Shown in pieces: positions 1-10,619 of a stretch of DNA of 64,000 nucleotides. The translations under genes and the position numbers were made by a program. The first letter of the stretch is position 1; the number at the start of each line of letters is the position of its first letter. The notes under the pieces are model-generated. The model saw only the letters and a program-made list of their open reading frames with translations. It had not been told where the DNA came from and made no database searches. Source of the DNA: Podarcis raffonei (taxonomy: Eukaryota; Chordata; Lepidosauria; Squamata; Lacertidae); the NCBI RefSeq assembly GCF_027172205.1, contig NC_070606.1, forward strand, positions 96,110,534 through 96,174,533. Direction: 5' to 3'.

Positions 1-473
1 GCTCCCAGTACTTTTCCAAGCACAATTCAAAGTGTTGGTGCTGACCTTGACAGCCCTCAACGGCCTTGGCCCAGTATACCTGAAGGAGTGTCTCCACCCC
101 CATCATTCTGCCCTGACACTGAGGTCCAACTCTGAGGACCTTCTGGCGGTTCCCTCACTGTGAGAAGTGAGTTTACAGGGAACCAGGCAGAGGGCCTTCT
201 TGGCAGTGGCACCTGCCCTATGAAACACGCTCCCACCAGATGTCAAGGAAATAAACAGCTATCTGACTTTTAGAAGACATCTGAAAGCAGCCCTGCCCTG
301 TCTAGGGAAGTTTTTAATGTTTGACCTTTTATTGCGTTTTTAATATATTGTTGGAAGCCGCCCAGAGTGGCTGGGGAGGCCCAGCCAGATGGGCAGGGTA
401 TAAGTAATAAATTGTTATTGTTATTGTTATTGTTATTGTTATTGTTATTGTTATTGTTATTGTTATTGTTATT
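1..473 (+). mobile_element. L2-type LINE, 3' end with (TTATTG)n tail
   Basis: This is the C-terminal reverse-transcriptase tail and 3' UTR of the L2-like LINE that recurs through the window. It shares the stretch about fused 'alone' exons, the CCGCCCAGAGTGGCTGGGGA block and the GGGCAGGGTATAAGTAATAA end, followed by a TTATTG microsatellite from about 411. It is cut by the left window edge. The 88-residue minus-strand frame here is mostly polyasparagine from the microsatellite and is not a gene. Confidence 0.85.
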
Positions 474-477
474 AAGC

Positions 478-735
478 CAGTAATACAAATGAGAAAAGCT
501 TACTAGCAGCACTTCACATAGATGTAGCTTTTCCAAGGCCTGTACTTGTGAGTGTCTGGCTGATATATCTAGCTATGCTATCAAAACCCTCATTGATCCC
601 TGGCAAAGGGACTTCTGACCATAACACATGTGCTTGACTCATGCCCTTTCTGGTTCATTAAGTTCAAGTGAGGAAACTATATAATTCTAATTGTGCCTAT
701 GATTGCTGCTTCACTGTGGGGTGGGGTTTTCTTAG
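478..735. repeat. Duplicated segment, copy 1
   Basis: This stretch is repeated in the same orientation at 3180-3477, with shared blocks such as TATCTAGCTATGC, AAAACCCTCATTGAT and TTAAGTTCAAGTGAGGAAAC. Copy 2 has an extra ~60 bases near its start. No transposon hallmark is visible and there are only two copies in the window, so a local segmental duplication with a period near 2.7 kb is the simplest reading. Confidence 0.7.
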
Positions 736-1840
736 CCATTTGAAAAGGCTTTGATTATGCTATTAAACCGCGTCCATGATCTTGCATATTATAGATCCCA
801 TTCTGATTTGCAGATTCCCTGCCCATCAACTGCCCCAGAAAAAAGGGACAACCCATTTTTTTTCATGAGAGGAGAGTGATCAAAATGGCCTCTGCAACCT
901 CGTGCAATTTCGGGTTGACGCGCTGCCTAGAATGTGCATTTTAGGGCACCAAGCAAAGGAAAAGTGCCCTTTGTGATTTTGTGAGGCAAGGAAGATTATT
1001 CACTGGTGGGAGTCATGTCAGCCTGTTTTGATGCGGTGCTCAGTGTGCCCAGTGGCACGGAGATGGGCTTCTTCCCTGATAGTCCACCTGGCCCCTCTTC
1101 TGGATCTGGGTAGGCCCCTCCTCAGAGTCCAATTTCTCCAGTTCCACACCCTCATCATAATCCTCCTCTGCCTCTGACATCAGGGAGCCCTTTGCACACT
1201 CTGGCAGGTGCCCTCCTCTTCAGTGTCCCTGCTGTCACAACTCCCACAGCTAATAGACCCGCCACCCCTGTCATTCTTTTCTTGGTAGTGGCATCCCTGC
1301 CTCTTTCCCCTTCTTATTATTCACTGTCACAATAGTGGCATCAGCTCTAGCAGCTTCTCCACCACCTCCAGGTTCTGAGAAAGGGTCAGAGAGGTATCTT
1401 TCTTTGAAGTCAGCCATTTTGTGTGGGTTGGCTGGGAAAATGGCTCCATTACTGAAGCACTCTCTCTCTCTTTTAAGGCTTTAAAATAAATCTGTTTGAA
1501 AAGGCCTTTCTAGCCAGCCCCACAAGCTGCAGCATTGGCACCCTCATTTTGCAAGCCACCTTGGCCAGCATACTGGCATGAAGGATTTCCCTTGGTCCTT
1601 TCTCAGAGCCCAGAAAGGATAGAGGTTGCCAGGTTAACTGGGTGTGAAGTGACAGGAAAAGAAAAAGCTGTGCTGGAAAGAAGAACATGCGTGAGAGCAA
1701 AGATAGAGATCCATCTTGGGCAGACTGAAGTATGGCAGAGAAAGATGTCTTGGTGCTGTACTGCTGTGTAGAATAAGCTCTGCTTGAGATGACCATGCTG
1801 TAAGATCTGAACTCCCTCCATACAGACTCCCTCCACACAG
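736..1840. other. Intergenic, unresolved
   Basis: No convincing host exon was seen. Bases 1020-1440 are unusually rich in CT and CAG-like words and could be part of an old repeat, but I could not match them to a family. Short open frames at 1473-1857 have no recognisable domain. Confidence 0.4.
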
Positions 1841-2170
1841 TTCTGCAAGAAGATCAAACCTATCCATTCTGAAGGAAATCAGCCCTGAGTGCTCACTGGA
1901 AGGACAGATTGTGAAGCTGAGGCTCCAGTACTTTGGCCACCTCATAAGATGAAAAGACTCCCTTGAAAAGACCCTGATGTTGGGAAAGATTGAGGGCACA
2001 AGGAGAAGGGGACGACAGAGGACAAGATGGTTGGACAGTGTTCTCGAAGCTACCAGCATGAGTTTGACCAAACTGCGGGAGGCAGTGGAAGACAGGCATG
2101 CCTGGCGTGCTCTGGTCCATGGGGTCACAAAGAGTCGGACACAACTAAATGACTAAACAACAACAACAAG
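1841..2170 (+). mobile_element. BovB LINE, 3' fragment
   Basis: The C-terminal part of the BovB (RTE clade) ORF2 is readable ([17 protein letters not shown]-like words, [25 protein letters not shown]), ending with the family's GAGTCGGACACAACTAAATG and a CAACAACAAC tail. It is 5'-truncated. Confidence 0.9.
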
Positions 2171-2277
2171 TGAGCTGGAAGCTCCCCTCCCTTTTCCTGG
2201 GAAGAGATTTTGATTTCACTGCCAAGGGAACTTGGTGCTCATAAATCTATTGGGAGGGAAGAGGTATACAGCATTCA

Positions 2278-2600
2278 AGGCCATGTTGCAATATAAATAT
2301 TGCAAGCACTCGAACAGAAGGAACACAAGCTCCAGAACAGCTCAGGACTGCAATGCCTCAAGGACCGCCTGTCTCCATATGCACGTATCGAAACTCTGAG
2401 ATCATTCTCTGAAGCTCTTCTTAGCGTGCCTCCTCCACAAGAGTTCCGGAAGGTGCCACCTTCCGGATTCCTTGGGGAGGAGGCAACACGAGAATGTGAA
2501 ATGCTCTCCACAGGGCGGTTTGGTTACTGCCTTTATTATATACTTCTTGGCACCAGGCAAAAACGTACTTCTTCAGGCACATTTATAAATCTATGGGTTA
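2278..2600 (+). mobile_element. L2-clade LINE fragment, older subfamily
   Basis: The plus frame reads LKDRLSPYARIETLRSFSEA, which resembles the L2 tail block '[20 protein letters not shown]' found elsewhere in this window but is more diverged. The boundaries are approximate. Confidence 0.5.
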
Positions 2601-2720
2601 CATCAAAGCTGATTTTGTTGATTTACCATTTTAACCCATGCTACTGTTTAAGCTTAAACATAATGATGGTTGTGGAAAATAGATAAAACAATTGTTGACA
2701 TTAGACTGAGAAATAAGTAC

Positions 2721-2848
2721 CTTAATGAAACCTTCAACCCAGTCTGCCGCATGCCTCCAATGATAGAAAGCTGAAGAGGTCCTGGAGGGTACTGCATATT
2801 TGACCATAGCTGTTTCAGGAAGTGCAGAATCAGAAGAGCTTTTATTCT
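2721..2848 (-). pseudogene. CYP2 exon-1 relic (first copy)
   Basis: On the minus strand this reads [14 protein letters not shown], then YPPGPLQL and IIGGMRQTGLKV, matching residues 13-48 of gene A ([28 protein letters not shown]). The start codon and first residues are missing and the last codons before the donor are shortened. A GT (GTACTT) follows at the expected boundary, and the sequence beyond it (about 2590-2720) resembles the intron-1 flank of the relic at 36118. No other CYP exon accompanies it, so it is an orphan remnant of a duplicated gene. Confidence 0.85.
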
Positions 2849-3179
2849 GTGTTTGAAAGAGGCTTTGATGATGATGATGATGATGATGATATAGGACTGT
2901 TCAAGAAGTAACAGGGCTATCTGCCATGCTAATTCATATCTACCTGAAGCCAGTGGACATAGTCATCTAGAGTATCTAGGAAGTGGTAGCTTTAGTATGC
3001 TGACTGCACCCAGCTCTTTGACTTCCTATCATCTGATCCACAAGCTTGATAAAGTAGAGTTTTTGCAGAAAGGTTTGCAAGCCATCACAAGGCAACTTGC
3101 CATCAAAATGTTTAAAATGAAGCAAGTGAACAAATATAATAAGGATATTGTAAAATGAAATCTATACAAATGATAAAAC

Positions 3180-3477
3180 CAGCAATACAAGTGATAAAAG
3201 CTTACCAGTGTTAGTGCTAGAGGTAGGTCATGTGGGTAGAGGTAACCTTAGTGTAATCTTAGGTGTACATGTAACCATAAGTGTAATCTTTTGTTACTTC
3301 CGTAAGTCTAACCTGTACTCATAATTGCCTGACTGATGTATCTAGCTATGCCAATAAAACCCTCATTGATCTCTGGCATAGGGACTTGTGTCTATAACAT
3401 ATGTGTGTGACTTGCACCTTTTCATTAAGTTCAAGTGAGGAAACAATATAATTCTGATTGTGACTATGATTGCTGGT
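3180..3477. repeat. Duplicated segment, copy 2
   Basis: Same-orientation partner of 478-735. It lies just upstream, in minus-strand sense, of the CYP2 exon-1 relic at 2721, so the duplicated DNA may be former 5' flank of a lost CYP2 copy. That link is inference. Confidence 0.7.
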
Positions 3478-4060
3478 CTTTATTGTCATTGTCCCATACA
3501 GAACAATGAAATTGAAAAAATCTACATCACACATTCAAAAACCAACAAGCCTGCTATCCCAGCTATCCCAGCCTGGTTAGCCCCCTAAAAACTCTGATAC
3601 CCCATAATTAAATACAATATACTCCCATAGAGACTACCTTACACTGCATTTAAAACCAAAACCACATTTGGATAGAAACTGTTTCTCAGGCAGCTAGTCC
3701 TAGTCTTTATAACTCTGTACCTTCTTCCAGAAGGCCGAAGCTGAAAGAGATCATTTCCGGGTGCGCACTATCCTGCGCTATCTCTGCAGCTTTCTTGTGG
3801 CACCTGGAAGCATAGATTTGATCCAAGGTGGGAAGAGTGCACCCAATTATTCTCTCCGCAGTCTTTACAACCCTGGACAGCATTGTTTTTCCCCTGACTG
3901 TGCAGCTCCCAAACCACACACACAGACCATAAGTTAATACACTCTCAACAGTACAATGGTAAAATGCCTTCAACAGGTCCTTTGAGAGATTATTTTTCCG
4001 GAGAATTCTCAGAAAATATAACCTCAGAAAATGATTGGGGGGGTGACTTTTCTTCTGCAT
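3478..4060 (-). mobile_element. Rex1-like LINE, 3' end
   Basis: A minus-strand frame reads LYFLRILRKNNLSKDLLKAF, then SVLTYGLCVWFGSC and AERIIGCTLPTLDQIYASRC. This is the C-terminal signature of Rex1/Babar-type LINEs (CR1 group). The 3' end at 3478 carries the typical TTGTTCTGTATGGGAC-like terminus. It is 5'-truncated. Confidence 0.7.
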
Positions 4061-4353
4061 TTGAAAAAGGTTTTGTTTGTTATTTTTACACCTAGAACTC
4101 CTTTATTACACCATTATTATTTTTACAGCTGGAACTCTCTGGAACTGTGTCAGCTAGAGGGGCTCTTAATCAGTCATATCAGTGTCCCTCTACCTCCATT
4201 TTACTCAAACTTCTTCCATTGAAGGAAAGGATAGTGGAAGTGAGGTGAATGGCTGTTTTGAACTTCTCTTTCTTCCATTCCTTAGCTGTAATATAGGATG
4301 TGGTCTTCAAATAGTCCATAGTGCCTCCACACAACATATTTCATTCCTGATCG

Positions 4354-4738
4354 GGATGCGGGTAGCGCTGTGGTCTAAACCACCAAACCTCTTGGACTTG
4401 CAGATTGGAAGGTTCTAATCAGCAGCTCTAATCCACATGATGGGGTGAGCTCCCGTTGCTCTGTCCCAGCTTCTGCCAACCTAGCAGTTCGAAATCACAC
4501 CAGTGCAAGTAGATAAATAGGTACCACTGTGGTGGGAAGGTAAATGGTGTTTCCGTGCGCTCTGGCTTCCATCACGGTGTTCCATTGCACCAGAAGCAGT
4601 TTTATCATGATGGCCACATAACCCAGAAAGCTGTCTGCAGACAAACACCAGCTCCCTCGGCCTGAAGCAAGATGAGTGCCACACCCCATAGTCAACTTTG
4701 GCTAGACTTAACCGTCCAGGCGTCCTTTACCTTTACCT
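4354..4738 (+). mobile_element. tRNA-derived SINE with BovB-like tail (Sauria type)
   Basis: The head has GTAGCGCTGTGGTCTAAACC (box A-like). The body shares AGTAGATAAATAGGTACCAC and GGGAAGGTAAATGG with six other copies. The end is TCCTTTACCTTTACC. This is the most diverged copy in the window. Confidence 0.85.
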
Positions 4739-4789
4739 ATTTGTATGGTGGTGATGCTCCTGCTGTGAGCGACCGTGTCCAATCCTGAG

Positions 4790-5138
4790 CACCACAGTTT
4801 AAGAAGGATGTTGACAAGCTGGAACGTGTGCAGAGGAGGGCGACCAAGATGATCAAGGGTCTGCAAACTAAGGTTTATGAGGAGCACTTGAAGGAGCTGG
4901 GTATGTTTAGCCTGGAACGGAGGGGACTGAAAGGAGATGTGATAGCCATCTTCAAATATCTTAAGGGCTGTCACCTGGAGGAGGGAACATGCTTGTTTTC
5001 TCCTGCTCTGGAGGGTGGGACTCGAACCAATGGCTTCCAGTTGCAAGAAAGGAGATTCTGACTAAACATTTGGAAATACTTTCTGACAGTAAGAGCTGTT
5101 CAGCAGTAGAACAGACTCCCGTGATTCTCCCCCCCCCC
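4790..5138 (+). mobile_element. CR1 LINE, 3' part
   Basis: The frame contains [29 protein letters not shown] and IFKYLKG, the classic CR1 ORF2 C-terminus, followed by the degenerate AACATTTGGAAATACTTTCTGACAG-like 3' region. It is truncated at both ends. Confidence 0.85.
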
Positions 5139-6960
5139 ATATTTTATTTTCAATTTTCAATAATTTAACAATTTAACATCCAAATTAATTACTTATTCAT
5201 CCCTTCTAAACTTCCCCCCACCCCCTGGTTTCCAATTTCTCCCTTGTTACCTTACACATCTTTAGTTTTGCTTTCAGTTGTAAATGCATTGATAATCCTA
5301 ATTCACATTAATTCATAGATACTATATCAATCCTGCTAATGTTTTAAGTCTTTACAGTGGACCTTAAGATATTCTATAAATTTAATCCAGTCTTGTATAA
5401 ACTTTTTTTCATCTTGGTCCCGGATTTTCACTGTCATATTTGCCATTTCAGCATAGTCTATTATCTTAGTTATCTATTCCTCCTTCATTGGTACTTTGTC
5501 TTCTTTCCATTTCTGGGCAAGTAGCATCCTGGTGGCTGTACAGTGGACGCTCGGGTTGCAAACGTGATCCATGCAGGAGGCATGTTTGCCACCCCCAACG
5601 TTCGCAACCCGCAGCTGCGCATCTGCACACACGCGGCTTGCGATTCGGCCCTTCTACGCATGCGCAAAGCATGATTTAACGCTTCTGCACATGCACAACT
5701 GCCGAAACCCAGAAGTAACCCGTTCGGGTACTTCTGGGTTTCAGCGGTCCGTAACCCAAAAAACCGCAAGCGTCTGTAACCCAAGGTATGACTGTAGTTG
5801 CATGCATAAATAGTCTTTTAACATTTCTTGGTATGTCTTCACCTGTTATTCCTAATAAAAAGGCCTCTGTTTTTTTAAGAAAAGTTATCTTAAACATTTT
5901 CTTCACTTCATTATAAATCATTTCCTAGAAACCTGTTACCTTTTTGCGCTACCACCACATATCATAAAATGTACCCACTTTATCTTTGCACTTCCAGCAT
6001 ACGTTAGATAAATTCTTATACATTTTTGCTAACTTTACTGGAGATAAATACCAACGGTACATCATTTTCATATAATTTTATTTTAAAGCACTACAAGCTG
6101 TAAATTTTAGATTTTCTTTCCACAACTTCTCCCATAAATTTAGTGGTATATTATAATCTATATCTTTTGCCCAATGAATCATAAATGCCTTCACTTCTTC
6201 ATCGTTCATCTCTCATTCCAACAGTAACTTATACATTCTCAATAACAGTTTATCATTATTTCCCAGTAATTCTTTTTTGAACCTTGAGAGTTCTCTCCCA
6301 AAGCCCACTTTGTTTATCTCCTCTAAATATGTCAATTAACTGGTGGTATTGTAACCAATCTGTCAACCGATGATTTATATCATTATAATATTTAACCTTT
6401 AATTGATTTTCTGACTGTTAACAGATATTTATAGGTTACCCACTCTCCTTTCATATTAATTTTTTTCACAGATATTGCTTCAAGTGGGTAAAGCCACCAT
6501 GCTGTCTTGGCCTCTAACAGACTTTTATACTTTTCCCATACTTGGTAAATCTATTTTCTTATGATGCGGTTCTGGAATCCCTTGTGTACCTTAACCTTGG
6601 CATACCATAAATAAGCATGCCAACCGTATCTATTATCATGTCCTTCCAAAACTAATACTTCTGTATTATTTAATAATATCCATTCCTGTAGCCAGGAGAC
6701 AGGACACCTCATAGTATAATTTCATGTCCAGCAAAGAGACTCGTTTTACATCTGTTAATAATTTATATTTAATTCTGGGTTTATTCCCTTGCCAGATAAA
6801 TTTTGAAACATCCTTCTGCCATTGTTTGATGTGAACTACTTCTCTGACTACAGGCATTGATTGGAACAAGAACAACATTCTTGGCAATACATTCATTTTA
6901 TCACCGAAATTCTTCCCCACAATGACAAGTTCATCCTCCCCCACACTTCCATGTTTCTTT
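5139..6960 (-). mobile_element. L1 LINE, 3' part, reversed
   Basis: In the minus frame around 6666-6944 the L1 ORF2 block KMNVLPRMLFLFQSMPVV, then FIWQGNKPRIKYKLL, is clear. Downstream pieces (5850-6000) match the L1 C-terminus. The copy is frameshifted and 5'-truncated, and a MITE sits in it at 5541-5794. It parallels the L1 at 62340-64000. Confidence 0.85.
5541..5794. mobile_element. Tc1/mariner-type MITE, CAGTGGTACCTCG family
   Basis: It starts CAGTGGACGCTCGGGTT and ends AACCCAAGGTATGACTG, imperfect terminal inverted repeats flanked by TA on both sides. Internal palindromic ACCCAGAAGTA / TACTTCTGGGT arms are visible. It is non-autonomous and inserted into an L1. Confidence 0.8.
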
Positions 6961-7007
6961 TTATTTCATTCTATACCTTTAGGTAACTGTTCTATGAAAT
7001 AGAAAAG

Positions 7008-7137
7008 CAGGGCTTTTTTCAGGGGAACTCACAGGAACTCAGTTCCAGCACCTCTTAGTTCCAGCACCTCACCATTGCCATTCCAAGAGAATGAGGGAGG
7101 TGTTCATGGCATGTCCTTTTCTAGAAAAATAGCACTG
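7008..7137. mobile_element. Short hAT-like MITE, CAGGGCTTTTTTC family, copy 1
   Basis: It begins CAGGGCTTTTTTCAGG and ends CTAGAAAAATAGCACTG, with GAACTCAGTTCCAGCACCTC inside. Two further copies lie at 8959 and 45152. The CAGNG-type ends suggest hAT. The flanks share only AAAAG, so a full 8-bp target duplication is not clear. Confidence 0.65.
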
Positions 7138-7594
7138 TGTAAAAGTGATGCATGTTGGGGCAAAACAATCTCAATTTCACACATACACTCTGGGGTTTGA
7201 ACTGGTGTTGACTGAACAGGAACAAGATCTTGAGGTAGCTCAGTGAAGATGTTGACCCATTGTGCTGCAGCTGTGAAAAAGACAATTTCTCTATCCACTT
7301 TCTCCACAACACACATAAGTTTGTAAACTTATATCATGTTCCCCCTTACTTACCTTCTTTCTAAACTAAAAGCCCCACATTTTATAATCTTTCACCTAGA
7401 GGAACAGTTGAGGGAGTTGGGTATGTTTAGCCTGGATTTAATGTTGAGTAGCATTCAGCATCTGGTATGAGATATAGTGTAAGTGTTGTTCAACGGATTG
7501 GAAACAGTGACTATAGTGCACTCAAATTAAGTATATACAGATGTAAGTGAGCAATTGTCAAGAAAATTCAACTCAGTACATTTAATTTCCAAAG
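7138..7594. other. Intergenic, unresolved, with a CR1 scrap
   Basis: About 40 bases at 7395-7436 (GAGTTGGGTATGTTTAGCCT) are CR1-like. The rest shows no gene or recognised repeat. Confidence 0.4.
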
Positions 7595-8932
7595 AAGAAA
7601 CTTCCCAAAAATGAGGTAAAATCAGTTATGATCAAATGGGCACAAGATGTAGGTCACAACATTATGATGGAAGATTGGGAAAAATTATGGGAAACTGACT
7701 TACCATATTTTTTGCTCTATAGGATACACCCGACCATAGGATGCACCTTGTTTTAGAGGGGGAGAACAAGGGAAAAATTCTCCCCCTCTCTGCTCAGCGC
7801 CCCTTCAGCGAAGCGGCAGGAGAAACGGAGCCCCTTCCATTTCTCCTCCTGCTTCGCTGAAGGGGCGCTGCGCAACTCCCCCTCTCTGCTGAAGCCAGGA
7901 GAGTCTTGCTCTCCCGGCTTCAGCAAAAGGAACCTGAAGCCTTTGGAGCACAGCGCAAGGTCCCGCTGCGCTCCAAAGGCTTCAGGCGGCTATCCCTGAA
8001 GCCTGGAGAGCGAGAGGGGTCGGTGCACACTTTGGAGGCTTTGCATTGCTATCGCTGAAGCCAAGGAGCCTGCATTCGCTCCATAGGATGCACACACATT
8101 TCCCCTTAATTTTTGGAAGGAAAAAAGTGCGTCCTATAGAGCGAAAAATACGGTAAAATTTACAGATTGTTCCCTATTGAAGGAGAATTACATGGAGATG
8201 GTGCAGAGATGGTACACAAAACCAGTGCAGTTAGGGAAAATGTACAAAACTAGTTCAAATATATGTTGGGAGTGTAAGGAAAAGGAGGGGACATTTTATC
8301 ATATGTGGTGGGATTGTAAGGTAATTTTAAAAAATTGGGAAATGATATACAACGAATTGAAGAAAATGTTCCATTTAACATTTGTTTAAAAACCTGAAGC
8401 ATTTTTATTAGGGATTGAAGGGAAAGATCTGCCAAAAAAGCTGAAAAACATCTTCATGTATGCAACAACGGCCGCGAGAGTTTTAATAGCACAAGGATGG
8501 AAGACTGAAGAAACCCCAACTAAAGAATCATGGCAAGAAAAATTGATGGACTATGCAGAACTGGCAAAACTGACATACAAGCTACAGGACAAGGATAACT
8601 GTGATTTTAAAGATGAATGGGAACCCTTTACAAAGTATTTGAAGACGCAACAAAGCGAACTGGACTCCTTGGCTGGTTTTGAATAAACATTCACAAACTT
8701 TTTATTGATAACAATCAGCTAAATAGTTTGAGGATCTATACAACTGTGTAACATGCAGAAAACAGCATTTTTAGAGAAATCAAAGACTGGAACTGAGGGA
8801 AGTTGGAGGGGTTCTGTGGGGGAGGGAGGGGGAAGGAGGGAGGAAAAATGGGGGGGAAATAAGGATTATATGTTTCTGGATAATATGTTTTTTTTTAAAT
8901 TTTTAATAAAAAGTTATTTAAAAAAAAAAAAC
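7595..8932 (+). mobile_element. L1 LINE, 3' end with poly(A)
   Basis: The plus frame holds the L1 ORF2 C-terminal words CWECKEKEGTFYHMWWDCK, IYNELKKMF and ATTAARVLIAQGWKTEE, then the 3' UTR and a terminal A run near 8920-8932. It begins with the same stretch (ATGTAGG..CACAACATT) that runs off the right edge of the window, so both come from one L1 family. A MITE interrupts it at 7703-8153. Confidence 0.85.
7703..8153. mobile_element. MITE, CCGTATTTTTCGC family, copy 1
   Basis: The terminal inverted repeats are CCATATTTTTTGCTC and GAGCGAAAAATACGG, flanked by TA (7701-7702 and 8154-8155). Subterminal GGATGCAC words and a GC-rich, partly palindromic centre match the copies at 40878 and 46220. 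It lies within an L1. Confidence 0.8.
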
Positions 8933-8958
8933 AGAAGGAAGCTGACAGAGGGTCAAAG

Positions 8959-9094
8959 CAGGGCTTTTTTCAGTCGGAACTCACTGAAACTCAGTTCCAG
9001 CACCTCTCAGGTGGGTGTCATTGCCATTATAAGAGACTACGGGAGGAGTTCATGGTGTGTTCTGGCACCTCTTTTTCTAGAAAAAAGAGCACTG
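8959..9094. mobile_element. Short hAT-like MITE, copy 2
   Basis: Ends CAGGGCTTTTTTCAG and CTAGAAAAAAGAGCACTG pair as inverted repeats, and the core matches the copies at 7008 and 45152. Confidence 0.7.
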
Positions 9095-9779
9095 TTTAGA
9101 AAAATAGCATTGTTCCAGTTAAATCCATGGCATCTTCAGGTACAACTTGGAGAGAGTGTTGTCTGAAATTCTGGATAGCCACAGCCAGTCAGTGTAGACC
9201 ATACTAACCCAGATGGACCATACTAACCCAGATGGACCAATGGTCTGATTTGGCATAAGATGGTGTCCTAGACTGAGAATGCTAGGGAGTTATTTTTAAA
9301 CCACAGTGTTGGATACTCAGCTTGGATGTATACCACAGATCAAGAAAGATATCATAAGGGCCAAGAAGAAGCCAGCATGGTCAACAAGCAACATCAAAGA
9401 AGCTATTAGAAGAAAGTAGTATTCCTTAAGAACATGGAAGTCCTCTCCAAATGAGAAGAAGAAGAAGAAAGAACACAATTTTTGGCCAAAAAAAAAAAGG
9501 AAAATTTTGGCACAAGTTTCTCTGGAAGCTAAATTGACACAGTGGGAAGCAAGAGGGCATAGAAAGGAGAGTAGTTAAAGTGAAATACTGATTAACCCAG
9601 CAGAAAACATCCAATGCAAAGCATCCTCTTCCCAAAGTGCACCAATTTGGGGGAAGTACAAATTGGGGGATTACTGGATTATCCCCAGGTCAGGGAAATT
9701 CAAATGCATTGGGGGGAAATGTACAAGATCACAGTTCTTTGCAGTGGATGTCAGCACAAACAACTTCAAGTTCACATTA
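9095..9779. other. Intergenic, unresolved
   Basis: The stretch holds A-rich and AGAAGA-rich DNA and a short direct repeat (ACCATACTAACCCAGATGG, twice near 9200). I see no gene. Open frames at 9426-9635 have no domain. Confidence 0.4.
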
Positions 9780-10232
9780 TACCTAGTATACCTCGTACCT
9801 ACGGGACCACCTCTCCTGGTATGTCCCACAGAGGAATTTACGGTCTTCAAACAAAAACATGTTGAAGGTCCCAGGCCACAGAGAGGTTAGGCTGGCCTCA
9901 ACCAGAGCCAGGGCTTTTTCAGCTGTAGCTCCGATCTGGTGGTATGATCTGTCACAAGAGACTAGGGCCCTGCGGGACTTGACATCTTTCCGCAGGGCCT
10001 GCAAGACAGAGCTGTTCCACCAGGCCTTTGTCCAGGGCACAGCCTGACTCCCTCCTTTGGCAATCCTCACAGAACCGCTAGCCCAATGGTTGCCATTAAT
10101 TTGATTGGAATTAATTTTATAACAAAATGATTTTAGAATATTTTATCGTTTTACTGTTGTTAGCCGCTCTGAGCCCGGCTTCGGCTGGGGAGGGCAGGAA
10201 ATAAATAAAATTTATTATTATTATTATTATTA
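9780..10232 (+). mobile_element. L2-clade LINE 3' end, (TTA)n tail
   Basis: The plus frame reads RARAFSAVAPIWW and LTSFRRACKTELFHQAF, followed by TTAGCCGCTCTGAGCCC, GGGGAGGGCAGGAAATAAAT and ATTATT. It belongs to a different L2 subfamily from the other copies. It ends about 100 bases upstream of the TATA-like box of gene A. Confidence 0.8.
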
Positions 10233-10333
10233 CTCCAGAGTGGACACGCCCAAAATCTTGAACAAGCAGTACCAGGGTGACTTTTCCCTCCTCGACAAAA
10301 GCAAACAAGCTAGCCACTTCCCAACCTATCAAT

Positions 10334-10340
10334 TATAAAT
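10334..10340 (+). promoter_or_regulatory. Candidate TATA box of gene A
   Basis: TATAAAT lies 112 bases before the start codon. The stretch from about 10340 to 10451 aligns with sequence upstream of the exon-1 relic at 36285 (shared GCTGA.GTCCCTG and CATCCTAG), as expected for a 5' UTR. The transcription start itself is not determined. Confidence 0.5.
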
Positions 10341-10451
10341 GTTCTCCAGTGCAGTGCTGAGGTCCCTGCAGAAAGGAAAAAGCCCTTAGAGAAAGAGAAG
10401 TGAACCTCATCAGACATCCTAGGAAGAATTTAGGAGAAAGAGATAGCAAGG

Positions 10452-10619
10452 ATGGAGATATGGGCATTTTTTATTGCTCTCCTGGTGGCTCTTCTGATTC
10501 TGCACTTCCTGAAACAGCTCTGGTCAAATAGGCACTATCCTCCAGGACCTCTCCAGCTTCCTCTCATTGGAAGCATGTGGCGGACTGGGGTAAAGTTTCG
10601 TGAAGATACTTTCAGCAAG
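10452..10619 (+). CDS. Gene A exon 1
   Basis: This 56-codon exon holds the start codon, the membrane anchor and the PPGP hinge, and ends TTCAGCAAG|GTATGT. The ATG is the first in frame and matches the position of the ATG in the relic at 36285. Confidence 0.93.

Noticed and set aside
270-536. Polyasparagine frame
   Set aside because: Translation of the (TTATTG)n microsatellite after an L2.
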